From NCBI RefSeq assembly GCF_037042905.1, contig NC_087251.1, forward strand, positions 36,636,501 through 36,700,500: a stretch of 64,000 nucleotides of DNA, read 5' to 3'. A program made the translations under genes and the position numbers. Source of the stretch: Lytechinus pictus. Its lineage: Eukaryota > Echinodermata > Echinoidea > Temnopleuroida > Toxopneustidae. Each line of letters opens with the position of its first letter. The stretch's first letter is position 1. Below the pieces are notes generated by a model. That model was given only the letters and a program-made list of their open reading frames with translations, was not told the origin of the DNA and did no database searches. Positions 23,269-34,339 of the stretch are shown one piece after another.

Positions 23269-23621
23269 CATCAATAATACGGTATACCAAAGTCTTTACA
23301 ATGAAAAGATTGGACACTTCACGGACTTTGCGTAATGACCTGCGTCAATTTGCGTGTAAAATAGTGTAGGTGCCTAGTCTTTCCCTTGTTGTGTCTTTAG
23401 TTTGATATGAATATAAATCGCGCGCCCTCTTTAGACGAAAATTGATATCGGCGCTGACCAAATTTTATCTCCGTGAAATCTTCACTAAAGATCAAGAAAA
23501 TATACATATTTTTTAGAAGAAACTTCAAGGAGAAGTCACGGAAGGATCTAAATGATTGGGTAAGTGTCATAGCAGAATGTGAAATCCCTAATTATGTGTG
23601 ATGTTTTATGCGGTATTTTAT
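23269..23621. other. unassigned DNA left of the foldback element
   Basis: Nothing recognised. Confidence 0.35.
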
Positions 23622-25755
23622 AGATGGCAAATATAGCGATCTTCAACGCTTATATATAAGCGTCGAAATTTGTAGCCATCTCCTTGTATTAGTCTATAAT
23701 ATACGACGTGTCAAATTGTAGCGAACTAGTTCGCTATTTCCAGATCTCCTCTATATATATATATACGAGGGGGAATTGTAGCGAACTAGTTCGCTATTTT
23801 CCAGATCTCCTCTATATATATATATACGAGGGGGAATTGTAGCGAACTAGTTCGCTATTTTCTAGATCTCCTCTATATACAAACGACAGGAAATTGTAGC
23901 GAACTAGTTCGCTATTTTTCGGATCTCCTCGATATATATACACGAGGGGGAATTGTAGCGAACTAGTTCGCTATTTTCCAGATCTCCTCTAGATACATAC
24001 TACGGGATTTGTAATTTTTCGGATTTCCTCTATATATATATACGACGGGAAATTGTAGCGAACTAGTTCGCTATTTTCCAGATCTCCTCTATATATATAT
24101 ACGACGGGAAATTGTAGCGAACTAGTTCGCTATTTTTCGGATCTCTTCTTTTGTAGCGAACTAGTTCGCTATTTTTCGGATCTCCTCTATATACGACAGA
24201 AAATTGTAGCGAACTAGTTCGCTATTTTTCGGATCTCCTCGATATATACACGAGGGGGAATTGTAGCGAACTAGTTCGCTATTTTCCAGATCTCCTCTAG
24301 ATACATACTACGGGATTTGTTCGCTATTTTTCGGATTTCCTCTCCCTATATATACGACGGGAAATCATAGCGAACTAGTTCGCTATTTTCCAGATCTCCT
24401 CTTTATATATATACGACGGGAAATTATAGCGAACTAGTTCGCTATTTTTCGGATCTCTTCTTTTGTAGCGAACTAGTTCGCTATTTTTTGGATCTCCTCT
24501 TGATATATACGACGGAAAATTGTAGCGAACTAGTTTGCTATTTTTCGGATCTCCTCTATAAAATTTTATACACGAGGAGGAATTAGTGAACTAGTTCGCT
24601 ATTTTTCTAATCTTTATATATACAAGAGACGGAATTGTAGCGAACTAGTTCGCTACAATTCCCCCTCGTGTATATAATTTTATAGAGGAGATCCGAAAAG
24701 TAGCGAACTAGTTAGCTACAAATCCCGTCGTATGGATATAGAGGAGATCTGGAAAATAGCGAACTGGTTCGCTACAATTCCCCCTCGTATATATATATAG
24801 AGGAGATCTGGAAAATAGCGAACTAGTCTGCTACAATTTGACAATATGGCATCAATATATACAGCCAAAACCTGCAGATTTTCACTTTGAAGCCTTCACA
24901 ATAATGTAAGCTTTGGAAAAAATGACAACTAGTTCGCTACAATTTCCCCCTCGTGTATATGAAGAGATCAGAAAAATTGCCAACTAGTTCGCTACAGTTT
25001 GCCATGTTTATATTTTAGAGAGGAGATGAGAAATGGCGAACTAGTTTGCAACAATTTCCTGTCGTATACATGTAGAGGAGATTCGAAAAATAGCGAACTA
25101 GTTTGCTACAATTCCCCCCTGGTGTATATATAGAGGAGATCAAAAAAAATAGCGAACTAGTTCGCTACAATGCCCCCTCGTATATAGTTCGCTACAAATC
25201 CCGTCGTATGTATATAGAGGAGATCTGGAAAAATAAAAAAATAGCGAACTAGTTTGCTACAATTCCCCCTCGTGTACATATCGAGGAGATCCGAAAAATA
25301 GCGAACTAGTTCGCTACAAATCCCGTAGTATGTATATAGAGGAGATCTGGAAAATAGCGAACTAGTTCGCTACAATTCCCCTTGTGTATATATCGAGGAG
25401 ATCCGAAAAATAGCGAACTAGTTCGCTACAATTTCCCGTCGTTTGTATATAGAGGAGATCTGGAAAATAGCGAACTAGTTCGCTACAATTCCCCTCGTGT
25501 ATATATCGAGGAGATCCGAAAAATAGCGAACTAGTTCGCTACAATTTCCCGTCGTTTGTATATAGAGGAGATCTGGAAAATAGCGAACTAGTTCGCTACA
25601 ATTCCCCCTCGTATATATATATATAGAGGAGATCTGGAAATGGCGAACTAGTTCGCTACAATTTGACACGTCGTATATTATAGACTAATACAAGGAGATG
25701 GCTACAAATTTCGACGCTTATATATAAGCGTTGAAGATCGCTATATTTGCCATCT
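23622..25755. mobile_element. 2.1-kb foldback element built of palindromic tandem units
   Basis: The first ~100 bp (from agatggcaaatatagcgatc) recur at the right end as an apparently perfect inverse, ending ttgccatct at 25755. Inside, the left half (to about 24620) is a tandem array of ~61-bp units containing TAGCGAACTAGTTCGCTA, an 18-bp perfect palindrome, plus agatctcctc and a TA-rich link with acgaggggg. The right half is the same array in opposite orientation. There are roughly two dozen palindromic cores in all. Inner parts of the outer ends hold another palindrome, CGCTTATATATAAGCG. Long inverted repeats made of tandem units are the hallmark of foldback (FB) transposons, and TU elements of sea urchins have this design. 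No transposase; flanking duplication unclear. The frame at 25475-25669 (-) is repeat translation. Confidence 0.8.
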
Positions 25756-26239
25756 TATTATTTCCCTGTTTTATGTGGGCGAAAGCCCAGTAGTATATGG
25801 ATGTCACCTATGGGTACATTACCGCCGCCGTGCACAGGATAACCCACTGGTTCACCCCGACCATTCGCCATACAGAAAAATGTACGGGGTGGGACTGATC
25901 TGAGACCAGTGCCGCTAACACTGTCATTTCTATGTAGGAACGCGCGAAGTAAAAGAGTCTGACTTACCAATTCTTGTGTTGACCCAAATGCAGATTTTGG
26001 TTCTACTTAAACAGGATTCCAATGCCCAATGAGTCAAATATCGTCCTTCAATTGAAGATTTCTTTCTAAATCGGGTAAAATCATAAGGAAATTTTTCCTT
26101 ATTCTTGTCTGGTCCATAGTCTCCTACGTAAGTATTTCAGCACGCCCTCTTGTGCTGAATAAAAGAAAGCTAGCCACTGAACAGTGGCAACCACAGAGCT
26201 GGTTACAATAAGCTCCTACCTGTTTCCGGTGAAGCATAA
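25756..26239. other. unassigned DNA with a shared 36-bp block
   Basis: Positions 25810-25845 (atgggtacattaccgccgcc, then gtgcacaggataacc) also occur at 20329-20365 next to the first hairpin module. On the minus strand a donor (gtaagt, about 25963-25968) follows a possible coding stretch. The minus frame 25758-25970 starts inside that intron, so I do not call it a gene. Confidence 0.35.
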
Positions 26240-26289
26240 TAATAGGAAGCTCCGCGATCCGGGGACTGTAGTCTTTTTCTCACCTGACA

Positions 26290-26520
26290 CCACTAACATA
26301 CCTAAGGGGCAGGGAGGGCACACTGCACCCCCTGACGAGTCACAACTCATGCAAGGGACGTACCCCTGCCCCCCTGACGAGTCACAACTGATCCCTGTGA
26401 CGAGCCACAAGTGGCCCCCTCTTTTGAACTTGAAGACCTTTTTTTTTTTTTTTTTTTTTAATTTTTTGGCGGACGAATTTGCCCCCCCCCCTTGGAAAAT
26501 CCTGGGTACGCCACTGCCTG
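26290..26520. mobile_element. degenerate MITE candidate with internal 'ctgacgagtcacaact' repeats
   Basis: The right edge, cctgggtacgccactgcc, is of a common MITE-end type; a weak inverse match lies near 26295 (ctaacatacctaagg). Inside are three copies of a ctgacgagtcacaact-like block (26331, 26374, 26397), a T run (26440-26459) and a C run. The open frame at 26184-26615 is made of these runs and is not a gene. Confidence 0.35.
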
Positions 26521-27237
26521 ACACTCAATATTTTGTTCACTATTTTTTTTTTTACACAAGAATTATTGTTGTCACAGGCGGCGGAGGGGGGGGGTACACA
26601 TTCAATACCCCTTAAATTTCAGGAGGAGGGGAGAGTTCCCCTTAAGAAATAAAGAAAAAGAAAAAAACAAAGAACAAAGACTGAGAAAAAAGTAAGAAAT
26701 AAAAAATCAAATAAATTAATTTACGCTCAAAAGAAAAAGAAAGAAAGGGTAAGGGAAGAGGAAAACAGACAAATGATGCTCTGGATACAGAACTAGAAAT
26801 ATTATAGATAAGCCCCCCAAAATAGCCATTTGGAGTTTTTGGACTTTTTTATTCTTTAAACATGTTTATCTAGACGAAACAAAATTGCCAATCTGTCGAG
26901 GCTATCGAGACATGTTTACCAGAATGCATCACGAGTAGTGTTTCATCCATCCGGGTGGATGAACCTCTATGGCTTCGTGATATTTTTTTTCTTTTTCGAT
27001 TTGTCACGATCAAACACCATTGAACGAACCAAGAGTAGTGACGGTCACCGGAGGTGGAAAAATCTGTGAGTTTTTAGTCATTTTTCATATTATTTTCATC
27101 AATTAGATCATATTTGTTATATAAATTTATGTCAAGTATCACACTTGATCTAGTTCGATAAGGTCATGATGTTTGGGTGAGGGAAGAGGAGGAAAATAGT
27201 CGATGCTTTTTTTGGCCATGCTAGTGTATACACACGA
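26521..27237. other. unassigned DNA
   Basis: A-rich and G-rich stretches at 26580-26770; nothing else recognised. Confidence 0.4.
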
Positions 27238-27999
27238 GAACGAGGTTATATTATAACCTCGTTCGTAGGATGAGTGGGATAACCGCTGGCACGGCACTTG
27301 CAATAAGTTTTTATTCTTATTTAAAAATTTGAAATTTATCTACATTTTACATTAAGTAAGCTTTGGATATGAAACTTACCGAACGATATGAAGCCAATTT
27401 CAATTCCTCTCTGTCTTTCTGGTACTTTATATCGATGATTTTTCTTGATGTCGAAGCAGGCATGGCCCCGATTAGCTGGTTCTCTCTATACGCACAGAGA
27501 GGGCGCGCGATATTATTTAATAAACTTGCTTGTTTACGTCAGATCAGCTGTACTGCTGGCTGCGTTCTAGGCGCTCCGCATTTTTTTCGCTGTTCAGCGT
27601 TATTTTATGATGTAGCGCCAGCAGCGATTATACGTGACATGCAACCTGTTGATTTTTGGTACAGTTTCCTATTATGCGCCGGCGACTTGAATCTAGACTG
27701 TTCGATAGGAAAAATTCGCATTTCGATTGTTGTTTGCGTAATTTCCACCGCAGTATTAAGTATCGGACGGAGTAACTGGCTGAGATTTGGAGGTAAGCGT
27801 TTAAAATCCATTTTTATAGATAAGTTCGTGCTGATTTTTAAAATTAGATTACATTATAAGATTAAGATTACTAAATTTAGTATATTGTGAAGATTTAGGC
27901 GTGTTTCATATTCTCAGTTTCGTGTGATGAATGAAAACGTCAAAATTCATTATGAAATGACATGCGTTGTGCGAGGTTAGTACCGTATACTAACCTCGC
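27238..27999 (+). repeat. hairpin-bounded module, copy 2
   Basis: The left hairpin is gaacgaggttata / tataacctcgttc with a one-base loop (27238-27264). The right is gcgaggttagta / tactaacctcgc with a five-base loop (27971-27999). The body follows copy 1 closely, including a conserved donor ggag-gtaagc (27789-27798). The ATG used in copy 1 is lost here through changes upstream of 'WLRFG', so if copy 1 is a first exon, copy 2 has diverged. The 175-codon frame at 27363-27890 runs past the donor into the intron-like part. Confidence 0.55.
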
Positions 28000-29217
28000 A
28001 TGTTGTGTGAGTGATGGATGTGTCGTGTGTGTCGCGTTATTATGAATGATATTCCTTCGCACGCGAGATGATATGAGCCCATGGCCATGCCCATGGTAGA
28101 CAGCTGGCAGCCGTCTGTTTCGAGGAGTTTTTTAACATTTTTTTTTAAAATAAATTTCTCCTCATACACAGACGGCTCGCTAGCGTGCAGCCACCATTAG
28201 GGGACTTGCAATGCAAAATCCCCCCGTCGGGGCTCTTCAATTTTTGTCTTTAATGAGTAAAAATTTTGAAAATTCACGCGACCAAAATGCAAATTAATAT
28301 TCCCTCTTGGCATCAATTGCCAAAAAAACGGAGAAAAATCAAGTTAAAAGGAACAAAAACAGTGACTTACCTCAGCTGTCGCGCAAATTCACTTCCCTGT
28401 TTTATCCGATCTTAAGTACATAAACATATGGCCATTGAGTCCCCTGTACAGATCGCGCTAGAACTTCGGTCTCTGTATTTGGTGAGTGAAGCCAACGGAG
28501 TTCAGCTGAACAACCAACATAACAGAGACCGAAGCTTTTGGTCTATGCCCATGGGTGCATATCACCGCCACACGGCCACCGGTAGTATCGAGTCCCTAGC
28601 GATAGCCCGAGCTCCGCCCGACTTCGGCGGCGGAGGAGACCCCTCGGGCCCGAATGAGACTCATGAGACAGTCATGCTGACTAGCAAGCAAAGTCAATTA
28701 AAGAAAAACAAAACTCTAAGTAGCATCAAAATTCTCATCACTCTTTATCATATACAGTCAAAGCATACGCAATTCAAAGGTACAGGATTCATCTTGTTTA
28801 ACGAATCGGGTACACTCACCTGTAAATTTAAAAAAAGAAAACATCACATTTGCATCACCTTTTCGTACCGGTAGCGCGTACCGGTAGTACCGACTCCCGA
28901 TATCCCAGTTCTTGTATGGTATCTTATAGATCCAGGAGCTACTGCACTGGATTCGGTCTGGATTGGCTATAATATCCGGCGGGATATACGGTAACTTGGC
29001 TTCGTTCTGAACTTGCTTGATTTCCTGACATATCATTTAATACATTACATTATTTTCTTTCAAACCAACATATTATTTTTTTATGGAATGATTCAGATAA
29101 CAAAATTTGAAGCCAAATCTGCCGGGGTGAGTTTGCATCGCCGCCCGGCATCGCCGCAATTATATTGCTGCTGATGCATTGTGCCGATCGAATGATGGGA
29201 TGAGGCGGAGGATGCTC
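28000..29217. other. unassigned DNA
   Basis: Open frames at 28428-28874 (+) and 28758-29036 (-) overlap and carry no recognised motif. A region near 28548 (catgggtgcatatcaccgcc) faintly resembles the shared block at 20329 and 25810. Confidence 0.35.
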
Positions 29218-29460
29218 ATAAAGATGATGATCAGTGACGGATCCAGGTAGGGGTACATTCGGTGTGCCCCCCCCCCCCTTGAGAGGCACATTTTCAGGGG
29301 AATATGCCATGCACAAGCAAGTGAGGACCTTTTTTTTTGCTTGTCAAATTTTCCGTGTACGAAAAAGCCCCCCGCCCCCCCCCCCCCCTTGATCCGCGCA
29401 CCTAATGATGATGATGATGATGGTTATAATGATGGCGATATGATGATGATGATGAGGTAT
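29218..29460. repeat. degenerate MITE-like block and (ATG)n microsatellite
   Basis: A block with gacggatccagg on the left, C runs, and ttgatccgcgcacc on the right (29228-29402) resembles a decayed short inverted-repeat element. It is followed by imperfect (atg)n at 29405-29455. Confidence 0.4.
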
Positions 29461-29639
29461 CCGGTAATATATACTGAAGTTTAACTTTGTAAGTTAAAAA
29501 AAAAATATTCAAAACTCAATACTAGAGTTTCGAATTTCCAGGGTTCAAATCGAACAGATTACAATACTAAAAAATACGACTGAAAAAAAATCACCAACAC
29601 TTACGGAGACCAATCAAGGGGGCGTTGCCCCCCCCCCCC

Positions 29640-29755
29640 CCCCGCAAAAAAAGAGGGAGGAAGAGGGGGGAAGGAAGAAAATCAAGAAAAAGAGAGAGAG
29701 AGAAAGAGGGGGAAAGAAAGAGAAGAGAAAAGAGAGATGAAGAGGGGAAAGCAAC
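29640..29755 (+). repeat. purine-rich tract
   Basis: A G- and A-rich tract (gaggaagagg, agagagagag and similar) follows a C run. Both strands are open but the predicted peptides are low-complexity; no gene. Confidence 0.7.
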
Positions 29756-29845
29756 AGTTCTCGATGCCGTTATAGTTTTCGGCTCCAATGTCGCCGTTGT
29801 TTTAGGTTAGGACATAAAGCAAAGTCCTGTTTGTTAGAATATTAG

Positions 29846-32800
29846 GTCTTCGGCCAAGATGAGAGAGCCGAATTCAACTCTTTTCACTGTAACCCATATC
29901 TTGCTCCGCATGACTCTTCAATTAACCAATGTAATTATGCGTCTCCAACAACTGAAATTAACTCTGTTTCACGTTATGATGATAGTTTTTCAACTGATAG
30001 TTATCAATCAAATAACTGTGCTTATGAAATTCATGCTGATATTCTTCGGAAATATAATAGTCTTAAAATTGCCCATATGAATGTTCGAAGTATTTTTGGT
30101 AAACTTGATGAAATTAGCTTTCTATTAAAAAAACTAGATCTTGATATCTTATGTATATCCGAAACGTGGTTGAGCAATGCAATAAAAGATGGTATGATTA
30201 ATATCGATAATTACAGTTTATTAAGATTAGATAGAAGTAGTAAACGTGGAGGTGGAGTATGTATGTATATTCGTAGTACTTTATCTTTCTGTCGACGGCA
30301 TGATTTAGAGCATAATTCCCTAGAAGCATTATGGATAGAATTAAAATTAAAACACGAAAGTTTGATTATAAGCTGCTTATATAGACCTCCAAATTCTCAG
30401 TCCGAATTCTTTGATCATTTATTCAATGTCTTAGAATTGACATCAATTGACAATAAGAAATTGTGTATACTTGGTGATATTAATATTGATTATTTTGATA
30501 CCAAATGTAGTGGGAAAAAAAATATTGATGACATGGAGAACCTTTTTCTTCTAACTCAACTGGTAAATAAACCCACAAGGGTAACTCTGACAACATCCAA
30601 ATGTATTGACCATATTTTTTCAACTAATCCTAATGATCATTTAATAACAAATGTTGCACCGATTTCTCTCAGCGACCACTACTTGACTTATACATGTCTT
30701 AATTTTAGAAATCAGTCTACTAGCCATAAAACAGTGCGTTTCAGGAATTATAAAAAATTTGACCAAAAGTTATTTCTTGATGATTTATCCAAAAGTTCAA
30801 TATGCAATGATAATTTTTCGTGCAACGATGACATAAATACCGTATGGAAGAGTTGGAAAAATATTTTCCTTGATATATGTCATAAACATGCTCCCCTTAA
30901 AGGAGAATGAAACTCTTGGAGCAAGTTAGCTTTTGTGAAAGCAGAAAAATCAAAGAATAAGATCAACAAAAGTTTGAGTAAAATAGGACTAGCAATAGAA
31001 GAGTTATGAGCATTTGAATGTCGAGATCACTAATGCTATGGTGATCCTCCCATTGGCAATGCGACCAAGATCTATGATGTCACAGATGAACAACTCTCCC
31101 CTTTTGGACACTGAAAATATACCCCAAAATATCTCGTTTTGCTCATTCTAACCATATGACAAACGATTCATCAATGATATAATGTTGTGAAACCTCTGTA
31201 CTTGTCCTCTCATAAAGAGAACACCTCACCTTGTGATAGACTCTATAAAAGTGAGAATATAAGTGAAATAAGTACTAAAGTAATGAGGGAGTTGTACGTG
31301 TGTGACATCACAGATCTTGGTCGCATTGCCAATGGGAGGATCTACATGGCATTAGTGATCTCAATATTAAAATGCTCATAACTTTCTTATTATTCATTCA
31401 ATCTTCCTCAAACTTTCAACAATATGTTTCTTTGATTTTTCTCTTTGATGTGGATTCAGCTGGTTTCAAGGGTTTCATTCTCCTTTAAAGTTATCAGAGT
31501 TAAAGAACGTTACTCTCCGTGGATAACTGGTGAAATTATTGATCTTATGTACCGGCGTGATTTCTTGAAAAGAAAATATTGTAAATCAAAAGCGGTAGAT
31601 AATCTTCATCATGTTAAAGAATATCGTATTGTAAGAAATCAAATTACTAAATTAATAAGAAAATCTAAACGTCAATACTTTTCCGAGATTTCCACTAAAT
31701 ATAAACATGATCCAAAGAAATTATGGAATGAACTTACTTTGATGACTGGAAATACAAAAAACAAAAATGATGTTCCAGCTGAATTAGACTGTAACACAAT
31801 GAATGATTATTTTATTAATGTAGGCAAAAAATTTAATTACAAAGAAAAGGATATTAATTGGAACCAACCACAGTGTATATATGAATTTGATTTTGAGCAT
31901 GCTAAACCTGATGAAGTGTTAAAACTGCTCTTGAGTCTGTCATCCACAAGTAACCTAGATGTTATGAATTTTGATTCTAAACTTCTACGTTTAGCTGCAC
32001 CTCTTATTTATAATTCACTAAGTCAAATTTTCAATTTAAGTTTATTGTCAGGTATAATCCCAGACGACTGGAAAAAGTCAAGAACAACACCTATATATAA
32101 GGGTAAAGGATCAAAATCAGATAAGTCAAACTATAGACCAATTTCAGTCGTTTGTCATATTTCCAAATTAATTGAAAAAACTGTTCAAAAACAACTTCTC
32201 GCTTATTTACAAAAGTTTGATCTTATCAATATTGATCAGTTTGCTTTCATTCCTAACCACTCAACTGTCACCTCCTTACATAGAGTTATTGACGATTGGT
32301 ATGGGGCATTCAATAAACGTGAAGTTGTCGGGGCATGCTTCCTTGACATTTCTAAATGCTTCGATTCAATCGATCACAAGCTATTACTATTCAAATTAGA
32401 AAAATACGGCATTACTCGTAATTCATTGAAATGGTTTGAATGTTATTTAAGTAACAGAAAGCAAATGGTCTGTTGCCATGGTGAAATGTCATCATATAAA
32501 GATGTAGATATCGGAATTCCGCAAGGGAGTGGGCTTGGCCCGGCTCTTTTTCTCTTAATAATTAATGATATTTCTACTTGTCTCAACAGTGGTGAATGTA
32601 ATATTTTTGCTGATGACGTGGTAATTTATGATTATGGTTCCGATGTCAATGAAGTTACTTTAAAAATGCAAAAGAATATCGACAATGTTAAAAAATGGTA
32701 TGATAAAAACCACTTAAGTATAAACGTCAGTAAGACAAAGGTAATGCTGTTGAGAAATAGGTCTTATTCATGCGATAAGATTAATATTTTTATTGATAAT

Positions 32801-33439
32801 AATTTGGTGGAACAGGTGAAATCTATTAGATACCTCGGTGTTGAAATTGATGAAAATTTGAATTGGAGTTCGCACGTTAATCATATATCCAAAACATTAG
32901 CCTACAAGATATTTTCACTCGGTAAACTAAGACAATTTTTGAATAAATCCCACCTTAACACTCTTTATATGACAAATGTTTTGCCAACTTTAGATTATGC
33001 CATTTCTGTTTGGGGAAATTATATTGGTAAAAGGGAACTAGATCACTTAACACGATTACAAAAAAGAGCAGCACGCTACGTTGCAGGTAATTTTGATTAT
33101 GTTAACAGCCGTGGTGAAGATCTCATGAAGGAACTCAAATGGCCTACTATTGAGCAAAGACGTGATTATTTTTTAGCCAATATTATGTTTAAGTGTATAC
33201 ATGGAATGGCTCCTATCAGATTATGTAATAATATTGAGTTGGTAGTTGATAGGCATGACATAAGAACTAGAAATTGTGATACACTCAATGTTATACCACC
33301 CAAACCGAATTTGGAATGTTTTAAGAGGTCTTTTTTATTTTCAGGATAAAAAATCTGGAATAATTTACCACATTTTCTTCAAAATCTACCTTCAATTAAC
33401 TCCTTTAAGAGAATGTATAAAAAGCTCTTCCAATGTTAA
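29846..33439 (+). pseudogene. LINE ORF2: APE-type endonuclease and reverse transcriptase, interrupted
   Basis: The first open part (29846-30910; first ATG 30077) is an APE-like endonuclease. Counting from that ATG: SETW at 28-31, YRPP at 102-105, LGDINID at about 132-138, CIDHI at 176-180 and SDHY at about 199-202. The second part (about 31490-33349) is the reverse transcriptase: YRPIS, 'FLDISKCFDSID', GIPQGSGLGP and the catalytic FADD. The break between them is the 584-bp MITE; leaving it and one TTAA out keeps the reading frame exactly. The ATG at 31445 lies inside the MITE and is not a real start. A stop at 33347-33349 cuts the tail short, but the frame continues as 'KIWNNLPHFLQNLPSINSFK' to a stop at 33437-33439, the usual end for this group. 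So it has two defects and is otherwise well kept, implying fairly recent activity. Confidence 0.85.
30901..31484. mobile_element. 584-bp palindromic MITE inserted in LINE ORF2 (TTAA duplication)
   Basis: The ends are AGGAGAATGAAAC and GTTTCATTCTCCT, flanked by TTAA on both sides (30897-30900 and 31485-31488). The two arms pair over roughly 180-200 bp, with matching blocks such as 'gttatgagcattt', 'agatcactaatgc' and 'gatcctcccattggcaatgc'. It has no coding capacity. TTAA duplication suggests a piggyBac-type mobiliser; this is inferred from the target site only. Insertion plus one TTAA is 588 bp. Confidence 0.85.
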
Positions 33440-33868
33440 AGGGGAGTGAAATCTTTGGAATAGGTAGGCTGGTGTCGAGGCGGAGGGGTCGAGGAGGCAG
33501 ATCGGCGAGGGTTTGGGAGGGGTCGGACGGGCGGTGGGAGGGTTGTGGGCGTTTGAATGTTGCGATCACTGATGCTGTGGGGATCCTCCCATTGGCGGTG
33601 CGACGGGGGTGTGTGGTGTCGCATGTTAACAGTTTTCCCTTTAATGGACTGTGAGATGCCGGCCCAGGGGAGAGTTGTTCGCAGGTGGCATCGCACATCT
33701 TTGTTGCGTCGCCGGTGTGGGGGTCTCCGTAGCGTTGGTGATCGCATTGTTCGGGTGCTCGTGGCCTTCTCATTGTTTGTCCGATTTTTCTCGGGCTTTC
33801 GTTGGTCTGTTTCTTTGATTTTTCTGATTTCACACGGGCTATTTTTGTTCTAAGGGTTTCATTCTCCT
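33440..33868. mobile_element. related palindromic MITE, A-to-G enriched, at LINE 3' end
   Basis: The right end (gtttcattctcct) and many internal blocks match the MITE at 30901-31484, but the loop is shorter. It starts after TTAA (33436-33439), which overlaps the LINE stop codon; the right flank is CTAA. Relative to the other copy it shows about 37 A-to-G changes against one G-to-A over the first 165 bp, and about 26 against one in the last 138 bp. This makes it visibly G-rich on the plus strand. The open frames at 33433-33853 (both strands) come from this base bias and are not genes. Confidence 0.8.
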
Positions 33869-34221
33869 CTAATACTTATCATATGAAGCATCATTGTGAA
33901 AGGTTGGGTGGTGTTATCAGATAATCTTGCCGTGATTACTTAACTAGTTCGAACTGAATTCCATTTTTTAATGTCATAATATAATTATTGCAGTATTTTA
34001 TTATCATATTTTAGTAGCTATGTAATCAAATTTTTTCAATGTCTTAACATAATTATTTACAGTATTTTTTTATCATATTTTAGTAGCTAAGTTTAAATAT
34101 TTATATGTATTTTGCATCATGATATTATTGTAACTTTATATGTTTTTTATCCCTGTTAAATCAGGACATTGATGTAAAACAGCAATTTAGCTGATCTTTT
34201 TATCCTGAATAAATATTTTCT
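33869..34221 (+). other. LINE 3' untranslated region
   Basis: AT-rich sequence with two near-repeats of tcatattttagtagcta (34004 and 34073), followed by the AAAT tail. It shows normal A content, unlike the MITE before it. Confidence 0.6.
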
Positions 34222-34243
34222 AATAAATAAATAAATAAATAAG

Positions 34244-34335
34244 AAAGAAGGAAAAAAGAGGGAAGGGGAGATAAGAAGGGGAAAGAAGAAAAGAGAAAGA
34301 AAAAAAAAAGGGGGAAGAGAAAGAGGGGAAAAAAC
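34244..34335 (+). repeat. purine-rich tract
   Basis: A run of gaaagaaggaaaaaagaggg-like sequence directly after the LINE tail. The minus-strand frames over it are low-complexity. Confidence 0.8.
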
Positions 34336-34339
34336 TAAT

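Larger units (their letters stand above)
29846..34243 (+). mobile_element. LINE (CR1/L2-like, Jockey superfamily) carrying two MITEs
   Basis: This copy holds an ORF2 with endonuclease and reverse transcriptase, then a 3' region that ends in an (AAAT)-like tail at 34222-34243. The 5' side is probably truncated: the frame is open from 29846 and no ORF1 is seen. Two MITEs of one family lie within it, at 30901-31484 inside the ORF and at 33440-33868 at the ORF end. The tail and domain order fit target-primed retrotransposition. Confidence 0.85.

Noticed and set aside
23700..25700. CRISPR array (regular palindromic repeats)
   Set aside because: The sequence between cores is itself repeated, the array reverses orientation midway, and the setting is eukaryotic with no cas genes.
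26184..26615. 143-codon open frame
   Set aside because: Made of poly-T, poly-C and a short repeated block inside a degenerate element.
29530..29560. Possible tRNA T-arm (ggttcaaatcg)
   Set aside because: No acceptor stem or D-arm at the right spacing.
31445..31489. ATG at 31445 as the start of a separate reverse transcriptase gene
   Set aside because: The first residues come from the inserted MITE; the LINE frame starts again at 31490.
33433..33853. Overlapping open frames on both strands at the LINE 3' end
   Set aside because: They lie wholly in the G-rich MITE and reflect its base bias.
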